5,182 bases of DNA, from contig JACRGW010000043.1 in assembly GCA_016212195.1 (NCBI GenBank), positions 1-5,182 on the forward strand, read 5' to 3'. This stretch comes from Nitrospirota bacterium (GTDB lineage Bacteria; Nitrospirota; Thermodesulfovibrionia; JACRGW01). The position numbers and the translations under genes are program-made. Below are positions 1-5,182 of the stretch, piece by piece. How positions within the stretch are numbered: position 1 is the stretch's first letter; every line of letters starts with the position of its first letter. Under the pieces are notes generated by a model. It saw only the letters and a list, made by a program, of their open reading frames with translations, did not search any database and was not told the origin of the DNA.

Positions 1-438
1 CAAACAAACTTTACCTCCCCTGTTACTCTCATAATAGGCCTTAATCAGGCTTTAAATATGCTCAAAGAAGAGGGTCTCAATGAGGTTTTTAGGAGGCATG
101 CAATACTTGCTGAGGCAACGAGGAAGGCTATGAAGGCGATTGGTCTTGAACTTTATACAAAGGAATCTCCAAGTAATTCCGTTACTGCTGTAATGGCACC
201 TGAGGGTTATGATGGCCAGATTATCTATAAGAATCTGAGAGAGAAATACGGAATAACAGCTGCAGGTGGTCAGGATCAGGCAAAAGGGAAGGTCTTCAGG
301 ATTGCCCATCTCGGCTATGCCGACACCTTCGATGTTATCACAGCAGTTGCTGGCGTAGAGATGGTCCTCAAGGGCATGGGATACCCTGTAAAATTGGGAA
401 ATGGCGTTGCTGCAGCAGAAGAGATTTTAATGAAGTAA
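1..438 (+). CDS. Class V aminotransferase (alanine/serine-glyoxylate type), C-terminal part
   Basis: The frame is open from the first base, so the gene begins upstream and only its last 145 residues are here; the internal ATG at 58 is not the start. The fragment has the C-terminal half of a fold-type I, class V PLP aminotransferase of the alanine-glyoxylate/serine-pyruvate group. It shows FTSPVTLIIGLNQAL (residues 4-18 of the fragment), the helix around EEGLNEVFRRHA, and the GGQDQAKGKVFRIAHLGY segment (89-106), whose Arg100 matches the substrate-carboxylate arginine of this family. The PLP-binding lysine lies outside the window. The gene sits 10 bp before serA. This family can replace SerC in some bacteria and archaea, so I infer that it transaminates 3-phosphohydroxypyruvate to phosphoserine. 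A role with glyoxylate, alanine or serine cannot be excluded. The family is confident; the substrate is inferred from context. Confidence 0.9.
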   Translation, partial: QTNFTSPVTLIIGLNQALNMLKEEGLNEVFRRHAILAEATRKAMKAIGLELYTKESPSNSVTAVMAPEGYDGQIIYKNLREKYGITAAGGQDQAKGKVFRIAHLGYADTFDVITAVAGVEMVLKGMGYPVKLGNGVAAAEEILMK

Positions 439-443
439 AGGAG
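437..443 (+). promoter_or_regulatory. Shine-Dalgarno site for serA
   Basis: AAAGGAG lies 5 bases before the ATG at 449 and overlaps the TAA stop (436-438) of the aminotransferase. It is the strongest ribosome binding site in the window. Its placement suggests translational coupling between the aminotransferase and serA, and it fixes the serA start. Confidence 0.85.
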
Positions 444-448
444 AATAT

Positions 449-2023
449 ATGAAGGTTCTTGTCAGCGATCCAATCTCACAAAACGGTCTGGATATTATGT
501 TAAAGGCAGGCTTAGAGGTGGATGTTAAAAAACTCAGTCCTGAAGAACTTATAAAGGAAATAAAAGGATACGATGGACTTGTCGTGAGAAGCGCGACAAA
601 GGTTACAGCAGATGTCATTAATGCGTCAGATAAACTCAGAGTTATAGGCAGGGCTGGATCCGGACTCGACAATGTGGACAAGTCAGCAGCTTCAAAGAAG
701 GGGATAGTTGTAATGAATACCCCGGGCGGTAATACAATAACTACTGCTGAACACACGATAGCCCTTATGCTTTCCCTTGCCAGACTTATTCCACAGGCAA
801 CAAATTCCATGAAGGTAGGTAAATGGGAAAAAAAGAAGTTCATGGGTGTTGAGATCTACAATAAGATTTTGGGAGTATTAGGTATGGGGAATATAGGAAG
901 TCAGGTTGCGAAACGTGCTCAGGCACTTCAGATGCATGTTTTAGGATATGATCCTTTTCTATCCAAAGAAAAGGCTGAAGAGTTAGGAATCGAGTTGGTA
1001 GATATATCAGAACTTTACCGCAGGTCTGATTTTATAACTATCCATACCCCCTTAACACCTGAAACAAAGAATATGATCAATCAGAAGACCATAAAGACGA
1101 TGAAGGATGGGGTGAGGATAATAAACTGTGCAAGAGGCGGGATCATAAACGAAAAGGATTTATACGAAACACTTATTAGCGGTAAGGTAGCTGGTGCCGC
1201 TCTTGATGTCTTCGAAAAGGAACCTCCAGAGGACAGTTCACTAATAGGACTTGAAAATGTGATATGTACACCCCATCTCGGTGCAGCAACAACAGAGGCG
1301 CAGGAGAATGTGGCCATAGCTATAGCTGAACAGATAGTGGATTATCTTGTTTATGGTACTGTGAGAAATGCCGTAAATGTTCCCTCAGTTCCAGCAGATC
1401 TTCTACCAAAAATCAGACCTTATATAAACCTCTCAGAGAGGATGGGAAGTTTTTTGTCTCAGGTCTTTGAAGGAGGTATAGAAGAGATTACTGTAGAATA
1501 TAAAGGTGAGATCACTGATCTCACTATTGCCCCTATAACAGTGGCTATAATAAAAGGACTATTAACACCCATTCTTCAAGAGACTGTAAATTTTGTTAAT
1601 GCCCCTTTTATAGCAAAAGAGAGGGGAATTGAGGTAAGGGAGCTCAAGAGCCCTGATGCAGGAGACTATACAACCCTGATAGGTTTAAAGGTCAGATCAG
1701 GAAAGAATAAAGGTTATGTCTTGGGAACCCTTTATAACCGTAAAGAACCAAGAATTGTTAAGCTGAATGAATTTCCTATAGAGGTTATCCCGGAAGGGGA
1801 TATGCTGGTTCTATTAAATAATGATAAACCCGGGGTTATAGGCAATATCGGAACTATACTCGGGAAATATGATATAAATATAGCGAGGATGCAGTTCGGA
1901 AGAGAGACCCAAGGAGGAAGGGCTATTTCTGTCGTTTGCGTAGATAGTCCTATCTCTGATAATCTTCTCAGCGAAATAAAGAAACTACCTAATGTCCTAT
2001 CCGTGAAACAGGTAAGAATATAA
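449..2023 (+). CDS. serA: D-3-phosphoglycerate dehydrogenase, long form with ACT domain
   Basis: This enzyme oxidises 3-phosphoglycerate to 3-phosphohydroxypyruvate with NAD+, the first step of the phosphorylated serine pathway, in the cytosol. The protein has 524 residues, normal for the long type I enzyme. The N-terminal substrate domain includes VVRSATKV (45-52) and GRAGSGLDNVD (67-77). The Rossmann NAD domain carries GMGNIG (145-150) and Asp168 at the end of the second strand, which favours NAD over NADP. Catalytic residues by family alignment are Arg229 in NCARGG, Glu258 in DVFEKEPP and His276 in CTPHLGAA. Residues from about 318 to 440 form the allosteric substrate-binding (ASB) domain. 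An ACT domain runs from about 452 to 524 (LVLLNNDKPGVIGNIG and IARMQFGR), so feedback inhibition by serine is plausible but unproven. The start at 449 has an excellent ribosome binding site. The gene is probably co-transcribed with the aminotransferase before it. Confidence 0.97.
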   Translation: MKVLVSDPISQNGLDIMLKAGLEVDVKKLSPEELIKEIKGYDGLVVRSATKVTADVINASDKLRVIGRAGSGLDNVDKSAASKKGIVVMNTPGGNTITTAEHTIALMLSLARLIPQATNSMKVGKWEKKKFMGVEIYNKILGVLGMGNIGSQVAKRAQALQMHVLGYDPFLSKEKAEELGIELVDISELYRRSDFITIHTPLTPETKNMINQKTIKTMKDGVRIINCARGGIINEKDLYETLISGKVAGAALDVFEKEPPEDSSLIGLENVICTPHLGAATTEAQENVAIAIAEQIVDYLVYGTVRNAVNVPSVPADLLPKIRPYINLSERMGSFLSQVFEGGIEEITVEYKGEITDLTIAPITVAIIKGLLTPILQETVNFVNAPFIAKERGIEVRELKSPDAGDYTTLIGLKVRSGKNKGYVLGTLYNRKEPRIVKLNEFPIEVIPEGDMLVLLNNDKPGVIGNIGTILGKYDINIARMQFGRETQGGRAISVVCVDSPISDNLLSEIKKLPNVLSVKQVRI

Positions 2024-2031
2024 GACCAGGC

Positions 2032-2064
2032 TAAGGTTAATTCCAATAAAATATTAAACCTTAA
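2032..2064 (+). repeat. Imperfect AT-rich inverted repeat between serA and purA
   Basis: TAAGGTTAAT (2032-2041) is mirrored by ATTAAACCTTA (2054-2064), with one extra base in the right arm and a loop of about 12 bases. The stem is AT-rich and no T-run follows, so it is not a convincing intrinsic terminator. It could be an operator, a weak attenuating hairpin or chance. The rest of the 74-bp gap (2024-2097) shows no clear promoter or riboswitch. Confidence 0.3.
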
Positions 2065-2097
2065 GTTCAAACATTTATTGATTTATATTAGAAAGAT

Positions 2098-3384
2098 ATG
2101 CCGAATATAGTTGTTGTAGGAGCCCAGTGGGGAGACGAAGGCAAAGGAAAGATAATTGACATCCTTGCAAAGGATGCTGGTGTTGTTGCGAGATACCAGG
2201 GTGGTCATAATGCAGGGCACACAGTAGTTGTGAATGATGAAGAGTACATCCTTCACCTCATACCTTCAGGTATCATCCATCCCGGGAAGATCTGTATGAT
2301 AGGGAATGGTGTTGTTATAGATCCTGAGGCACTTATCGGAGAGATAGAAGGTTTAAAATCAAGGGGTATAGCTATCGATAACAATCTTTTCATCAGTAAG
2401 AATTCCCATCTTATAATGCCATACCACAGTATAATAGATAAAGAATCAGAAAGGTCTAAGAGTATAGGGACAACAGGAAGGGGCATCGGTCCTGCCTATG
2501 TTGATAAAGTTGCGCGGACTGGAATAAGGATGTCAGACCTCCTGGACTCACATTTATTCAGAGAAAAACTCGAGTTAAATCTTTCGAATATGAACTATCT
2601 CCTCTACAATGTCTATAAATCAGAGCAGCTCGACCTCGAAGAGATCTATTCTAAATATATGGGCTATGCTCAAAAAATAGGGAAATATATTACAGATGTC
2701 TCTATCCTTATAAATAAATATATAGAGGAGAACATGAACATCCTTTTTGAAGGTGCTCAGGGGACACTTCTCGATGTTGATCATGGAACTTATCCTTATG
2801 TAACATCCTCAAATGCAATTGCCGGAGGAGCATGTACAGGCCTTGGCATAGGTCCGACAAAGATAGATGGCGTTCTTGGTGTATCAAAGGCTTATACTAC
2901 AAGAGTAGGAAGCGGTCCCTTCCCTACAGAGCTTAAGGATAAACTCGGTAATGATTTAAGGTCTAAGGGTAGAGAATACGGTGCTACCACTGGAAGACCG
3001 CGGAGATGTGGATGGTTAGATGTTGTAGTTGTTAGATATTCAGTAATCATCAATGGCATGAGTGGAATTGCCCTTACAAAACTTGATATCCTTGATGAAT
3101 ATCCGAAGATAAAAATATGTGTTGGTTATAAATATAAAGGTAATATTTATAATGAGATGCCCCATGAATCCTCTGTGCTTTGGAATTGTGAGCCTGTATA
3201 TGAAGAAATTGAGGGGTGGCAGGAGAGCACTGTTGGGATAAAAAGATTCGATTCCCTTCCAAAGAAGGCTAAGGTTTATATTCGTAGGGTAGAAGACCTT
3301 GTCGGTGTAAAAATTGATATTATATCCACAAGCCAGAGACGGGATGATACTATTATAAAGCGAAATCCTTTCAGGGATTATTAA
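2098..3384 (+). CDS. purA: Adenylosuccinate synthetase
   Basis: PurA joins IMP and aspartate with GTP hydrolysis to give adenylosuccinate, the branch-point step toward AMP, in the cytosol. The protein is 428 residues, the usual bacterial length. The phosphate-binding loop is WGDEGKGK (11-18) with catalytic Asp13, and His41 sits in NAGHT; both fall at the E. coli positions. IMP-site motifs are GTTGRGIGPAY (124-134), EGAQGTLLD (218-226) and VGSGPFPTE (270-278). TTGRPRRCGWLD (297-308) is the loop that closes over aspartate and IMP. TKLD (327-330) contacts the guanine of GTP. The ATG at 2098 is the only reasonable start because an in-frame TAG lies at 2089-2091. The ribosome binding site is poor: only AGAAAG, 2 bases before the ATG. 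The last codons and the stop (3382-3384) touch the left end of a palindromic repeat element. Confidence 0.97.
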   Translation: MPNIVVVGAQWGDEGKGKIIDILAKDAGVVARYQGGHNAGHTVVVNDEEYILHLIPSGIIHPGKICMIGNGVVIDPEALIGEIEGLKSRGIAIDNNLFISKNSHLIMPYHSIIDKESERSKSIGTTGRGIGPAYVDKVARTGIRMSDLLDSHLFREKLELNLSNMNYLLYNVYKSEQLDLEEIYSKYMGYAQKIGKYITDVSILINKYIEENMNILFEGAQGTLLDVDHGTYPYVTSSNAIAGGACTGLGIGPTKIDGVLGVSKAYTTRVGSGPFPTELKDKLGNDLRSKGREYGATTGRPRRCGWLDVVVVRYSVIINGMSGIALTKLDILDEYPKIKICVGYKYKGNIYNEMPHESSVLWNCEPVYEEIEGWQESTVGIKRFDSLPKKAKVYIRRVEDLVGVKIDIISTSQRRDDTIIKRNPFRDY

Positions 3385-3424
3385 ACCCGAATTACGCAAG
3401 GGTATTCTGAAAGTTATTACAATA

Positions 3425-3487
3425 TGTCACCCTGAATTTATTTCAGGGTCTCGTTTTTGGAGATTCTGAAACAAGTTCAGAATGACA
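3425..3487. repeat. Paired inverted hairpins at the core of the palindromic element
   Basis: Two 28-bp arms, 3425-3452 and 3460-3487, are inverted copies of each other matching at 22 of 28 positions. Each arm is itself a hairpin with a perfect 8-bp stem and a 5-base loop: ACCCTGAA/TTCAGGGT (3429-3449, loop TTTAT) and ATTCTGAA/TTCAGAAT (3463-3483, loop ACAAG). Four of the six differences between arms fall as two compensated base pairs (C-G in one arm, T-A in the other), so pairing is preserved in both. The 7 bases between arms are 3453-3459. Confidence 0.85.
3429..3458 (+). terminator. Possible intrinsic terminator after purA
   Basis: The left 8-bp hairpin (3429-3449) is followed by CTCG and a run of five T (3454-3458). 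It lies about 45 bp after the purA stop and before the tRNA promoter, which is where a terminator is expected. The four-base gap between stem and T-run makes it weaker than a classical site. The structure primarily belongs to the repeat element. Confidence 0.35.
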
Positions 3488-3560
3488 ATTTACAGTCGTT
3501 TTCGTTTGACCCTTGCGTATTTCGGGTTAAACATTATATATTACAAGATACCGTTTAGGT

Positions 3561-3566
3561 TATAAT
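3561..3566 (+). promoter_or_regulatory. -10 box of the tRNA-Lys promoter
   Basis: TATAAT is a perfect sigma-70 -10 match, ending 8 bases before tRNA-Lys. Transcription would start within a few bases of the mature 5' end, leaving almost no leader. The -35 side is weak: ATTACA (3540-3545) gives a 15-base spacer and TATTAC (3539-3544) a 16-base spacer. The -35 region lies immediately right of the palindromic element. Confidence 0.55.
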
Positions 3567-3574
3567 ATTTTTAA

Positions 3575-3650
3575 GGGCCGCTAGCTCAGTTGGTAGAGCA
3601 CCGCCCTTTTAAGGCGGGTGTGCTGGGTTCGACTCCCAGGCGGCTCACCA
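3575..3650 (+). tRNA. tRNA-Lys (anticodon TTT), CCA encoded
   Basis: This is a full 76-nt cloverleaf. The acceptor arm GGGCCGC pairs with GCGGCTC (3640-3646, one G-U pair), followed by discriminator A3647 and an encoded CCA (3648-3650). The D arm is AGCTCAGTTGGTAGAGC. The anticodon stem CCGCC/GGCGG encloses the loop CTTTTAA with anticodon TTT at 3608-3610. The T arm is CTGGG-TTCGACT-CCCAG. It decodes AAA and AAG. Confidence 0.97.
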
Positions 3651-3655
3651 GTTAC

Positions 3656-3696
3656 AATTTAAATTTGAGATTTGAAATTTCAAATTTGAAATTTAA
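3656..3696. repeat. AT-rich palindromic spacer between the two tRNAs
   Basis: The tRNA spacer consists of alternating AAATTT blocks separated by single C or G bases. AAATTTCAAATTTGAAATTT (3675-3694) is a perfect 20-bp palindrome. TTTGAAATTTCAAA (3671-3684) is a second, overlapping perfect palindrome. If transcribed it could fold between the tRNAs and affect processing; otherwise it is a simple low-complexity repeat. Confidence 0.75.
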
Positions 3697-3702
3697 GTAA
3701 AG

Positions 3703-3777
3703 GTCCCCATCGTCTAGTCTGGCCTAGGACACCGCTCTTTCAAGGCGGCAACATGGGTTCAAATCCCATTGGGGACG
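3703..3777 (+). tRNA. tRNA-Glu (anticodon TTC), CCA not encoded
   Basis: This is a 75-nt cloverleaf. The acceptor arm GTCCCCA pairs perfectly with TGGGGAC (3770-3776), with discriminator G3777, as usual for bacterial tRNA-Glu. The anticodon stem CCGCT/GGCGG (one U-G pair) encloses the loop CTTTCAA with anticodon TTC at 3739-3741. The T arm is ATGGG-TTCAAAT-CCCAT. The next bases are CAA, so the CCA end must be added after transcription, unlike the tRNA-Lys before it. It is probably co-transcribed with tRNA-Lys from the promoter near 3561. Only 21 bp separate it from the stop of the convergent transporter gene. Confidence 0.96.
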
Positions 3778-3798
3778 CAATTTCTTTATATATCCCTC

Positions 3799-4581
3799 TC
3801 ACATTTGCTGAACCCTTTTATTTGTGACTATATATCCTGCAATAATTATCAACCCACCTCCTATTATTGCTATCTCTGAAGGAATTTCTCTTAATATCAA
3901 AAAGGCAAGAATAACAGCACCTACAGGTTCGAGGTAGCCGAGTACTGCTGCCTCCTGTGCCTTTACTTCCCTGAGCCCCTTCAAATAAAGGACAAGGGCT
4001 ATAGTAGAATGTACCAACCCCATTATAAGTAATAAGAATATAGAATTGGATGTAATAGTATAATTTTCAGTGATAGCAAAAGGGAGTAGTATGATAGTAA
4101 TTAATCCATTAGTGATAGTAGCAATGATATATGGCGAATAGGATGAAGAAACCTTCCTTGCTATAATTATTATGATAGCGTAGGCAATACCTGAGGCAGT
4201 CCCTGCCAGCAGTCCAATAGTATGAGTCCCGGTTAATTTAAAACCACTATTAAGGAAGATCAGGGTCAGCCCTAAGGAAGCGACTGGAATAGTTATCCAG
4301 GTCTTCCTTTCTATCTTTTCCTTTATCAGGATAGGGGCGAGAAGAGCAACAAAGATAGGGGCTGTATAGTGAGTAAAAACGGCATTTGCTATAGTAGTCT
4401 TTAAAAAGGCAAAATAATAAAGGATACTATTTACAAGGGAAAAGAGGCCTAATAATAAAAGAATGGATAGACCTGATCTTCTTACTTTAAGTGTTGATAA
4501 TTCCCCTTTATAAGAGAGTATGAGAAACTGGAAGATTACTGCTGATAATGACGAATAGAATGTAATGATATGTGGAGGCAA
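3799..4581 (-). CDS. EamA/DMT-family membrane transporter, start uncertain
   Basis: This is an inner-membrane protein of the drug/metabolite transporter superfamily (EamA, RhaT-like); the substrate cannot be told from sequence. From the TTG at 4581 it has 260 residues and about nine hydrophobic helices, in two EamA repeats. Diagnostic parts are NAVFTHYTAPIFVALLAPIL (66-85) and AAVLGYLEPVGAVILAFLI (211-229) with REIPS and a closing glycine-rich helix. The family normally has ten helices and about 280-300 residues. The missing first helix is encoded in frame upstream of the TTG (4638-4582, including IIIWSSLGIIVRYLS). The frame stays open back to a TAA at 4692-4690, overlapping the end of glnB, but contains no ATG, GTG or TTG, and the TTG itself has no ribosome binding site. 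A rare start (CTG at 4668 or 4665, ATA at 4638), a start-codon mutation or a sequence error are the options. The true protein is probably about 280 residues. Confidence 0.85.
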   Translation of the reverse strand: MPPHIITFYSSLSAVIFQFLILSYKGELSTLKVRRSGLSILLLLGLFSLVNSILYYFAFLKTTIANAVFTHYTAPIFVALLAPILIKEKIERKTWITIPVASLGLTLIFLNSGFKLTGTHTIGLLAGTASGIAYAIIIIIARKVSSSYSPYIIATITNGLITIILLPFAITENYTITSNSIFLLLIMGLVHSTIALVLYLKGLREVKAQEAAVLGYLEPVGAVILAFLILREIPSEIAIIGGGLIIIAGYIVTNKRVQQM

Positions 4582-4657
4582 TGAAAGATAGCGGACAATG
4601 ATACCTAAGGAACTCCAAATAATTATAGAAAGGACTATCTTTGAATAGCCAGAGAGA

Positions 4658-4996
4658 TTATACAGCAGCCTCTCCCTTTTCCCCTGTCCTTATTCTTATA
4701 ACATCTTCAACATTTGTTACGAATATCTTTCCGTCACCAATCCTACCTGTTCTTGCTGTATTTTGTATTGTTTCTATAATCGTGAGGACAAGGTTATCAG
4801 GAACCACAATTTCCATCTTCACCTTTGGTAAAAAGTCAACTACATATTCTGCCCCTCTGTATAATTCTGTGTGACCTTTCTGTCTTCCGAATCCTTTCAC
4901 TTCAGAAACTGTAATTCCCTGTATTCCTATCTCATTCAGGGCATCCTTCACCTCATCTAATTTGAAGGGTTTGATTATTGCTTCAATCTTTTTCAT
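4658..4996 (-). CDS. glnB: Nitrogen regulatory protein P-II
   Basis: This small cytosolic trimeric sensor reads 2-oxoglutarate, ATP/ADP and, through uridylylation, glutamine. It regulates targets such as glutamine synthetase adenylylation, NtrB or ammonium channels. It has 112 residues, exactly the family length. The T-loop is GFGRQKGHTELYRGAEYVVDF (35-55), with Tyr51 at the uridylylation position in the YRGAEY signature. The B-loop is TGRIGDGKIFV (83-93), and Arg101 and Arg103 near the end belong to the C-terminal nucleotide-binding part. The sequence resembles GlnB more than GlnK, but the two cannot be separated safely, and neither glnA nor amtB is visible here. The ATG at 4996 matches the conserved MKKIEAIIKPFKL start; its ribosome binding site is weak. 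The stop at 4660-4658 lies inside the extended frame of the transporter downstream, so coupling is possible. Confidence 0.95.
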   Translation of the reverse strand: MKKIEAIIKPFKLDEVKDALNEIGIQGITVSEVKGFGRQKGHTELYRGAEYVVDFLPKVKMEIVVPDNLVLTIIETIQNTARTGRIGDGKIFVTNVEDVIRIRTGEKGEAAV

Positions 4997-5019
4997 CTAT
5001 CAATCTTTTCACTACATTT

Positions 5020-5048
5020 ATAATAATACACATTCTTTATTATGGAAA
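5020..5048 (-). promoter_or_regulatory. Candidate sigma-70 promoter for glnB
   Basis: On the minus strand TTTCCA (5048-5043) and TATTAT (5025-5020) are separated by 17 bases, matching consensus at 4 of 6 and 5 of 6 positions. Transcription would begin near 5013, about 17 bases before the glnB ATG. The 53-bp gap is AT-rich, so chance matches are likely. I see no sigma-54 type GG/GC element here. Confidence 0.35.
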
Positions 5049-5049
5049 A

Positions 5050-5182
5050 TCAGTTGCCCGTTTCGAAAGACCAGCTGTATCCTGTAAGCATAGACCTTCC
5101 TGTAGTATCTTTTACACCGGTACTCACAGTTGCTGTATACGTTGTGTTGGAACTGAGACCGTCAGGTATAAAAACAGCAGCC
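5050..5182 (-). CDS. C-terminal end of a protein with a bacterial Ig-like (Big_5/SbsA) domain
   Basis: Only the last 43 residues are in the window; the gene continues past 5182. The frame reads from 5181 to a TGA at 5052-5050. The fragment contains PDGLSSNTTYTATVSTGVKD followed by TTGRSMLTGYSWSFETGN and the stop. This is the closing half of the SbsA-type Ig-like fold (Big_5), where 'L-x-x-N-T-x-Y-T-A-T-V' and a final 'Y-x-W-S-F-x-T-G' are characteristic. Such domains occur as tandem modules in large secreted or surface proteins, so the full gene is probably an exported, multi-domain protein. The protein ends directly after the domain with no membrane anchor or sorting signal. The stop lies 53 bp before glnB, and a functional link is unlikely. 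Confidence 0.75.
   Translation of the reverse strand, partial: AAVFIPDGLSSNTTYTATVSTGVKDTTGRSMLTGYSWSFETGN

Larger units (their letters stand above)
3381..3531. mobile_element. MITE-like palindromic element, about 151 bp, non-coding
   Basis: The ends are inverted repeats of about 23 bp. Bases 3381-3403 match the reverse complement of 3509-3531 at 21 of 23 positions; the core is ACCCGAA followed by TACGCAAGGGT. A second inverted pair sits inside (3425-3452 and 3460-3487), and both pairs are centred at about 3456. No reading frame fills the element, so any movement would need a transposase from elsewhere. Flanks are TTA/TAA-rich but I could not define a target-site duplication. The left end includes the purA stop codon. 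Small size, long terminal inverted repeats and lack of coding capacity fit a miniature inverted-repeat element. It could also be a domesticated intergenic repeat acting on mRNA ends. Confidence 0.55.

Noticed and set aside
427..843. Long open frame on the minus strand opposite serA
   Set aside because: It lies fully antisense to a clear serA and its translation looks like no protein family; it is a shadow of the real coding frame. The same applies to minus-strand frames opposite purA and the later part of serA.
2024..2097. Purine riboswitch or strong promoter before purA
   Set aside because: The gap is only 74 bp, has no conserved purine aptamer layout, and the best -10-like TATATT (2084-2089) would start transcription almost on the ATG with no good -35.
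3404..3508. CRISPR-like repeat structure
   Set aside because: There are only two arms, in inverted orientation with a 7-base gap; no direct repeats or regular spacers are present.
3375..3540. Target-site duplication flanking the palindromic element
   Set aside because: Both sides carry TTAA/TAAA-like bases, but these overlap the inverted repeats themselves, so a true duplication cannot be distinguished from the repeat ends.
3778..3798. Terminator between tRNA-Glu and the convergent transporter
   Set aside because: The 21-bp gap has no hairpin and only short T-runs, so no intrinsic terminator can be supported for either strand.
4641..4874. Plus-strand open frame of about 77 codons
   Set aside because: It is antisense to glnB and the transporter start; its serine/threonine/isoleucine-rich translation is the usual mirror of a coding strand.
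4997..5049. Sigma-54 promoter for glnB
   Set aside because: No TGGCAC-like element with a TTGC partner at the correct spacing occurs in the gap on the minus strand.

Overview
The window reads as an ordinary chromosomal segment of a moderately AT-rich, probably Gram-negative bacterium. Serine and purine biosynthesis genes, two tRNAs and a P-II nitrogen sensor sit close together. The long three-part SerA, the class V aminotransferase directly before serA, the short palindromic repeat after purA and an SbsA-like Ig domain are all compatible with Nitrospirota, Desulfobacterota or a similar anaerobic lineage. That placement is a guess from style, not from a marker gene.

Plus-strand block, 1-3384: the 3' end of a class V (alanine/serine-glyoxylate type) aminotransferase is followed after 10 bp by serA (D-3-phosphoglycerate dehydrogenase), whose ribosome binding site overlaps the aminotransferase stop codon. 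purA (adenylosuccinate synthetase) follows 74 bp later. The first two genes look like an operon that turns 3-phosphoglycerate into phosphoserine, with the class V enzyme probably standing in for SerC. purA makes the first committed AMP intermediate.

Middle, 3381-3798: a roughly 151-bp MITE-like palindromic element begins on the last bases of purA. It has about 23-bp terminal inverted repeats around a second pair of inverted hairpins, and both levels share one axis at about 3456. A good -10 box then leads into tRNA-Lys(TTT) and, 52 bp later, tRNA-Glu(TTC). The tRNA spacer contains a perfect 20-bp AT-only-flanked palindrome.

Minus-strand block, 3799-5182, read from right to left: the C-terminal 43 residues of a protein ending in a bacterial Ig-like (Big_5/SbsA type) domain, then glnB (P-II protein with the uridylylation-site tyrosine), then an EamA/DMT-family membrane transporter. 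The transporter frame runs into the end of glnB. It lacks any ATG, GTG or TTG where the family's first membrane helix should begin, so its start is unresolved. This block converges on the tRNAs with only 21 bp between.

No stretch over 300 bp lacks a gene. I found no CRISPR array, defence system, toxin-antitoxin pair, phage gene or clearly new multi-gene system. The most noteworthy items are the nested palindrome after purA and the transporter start.
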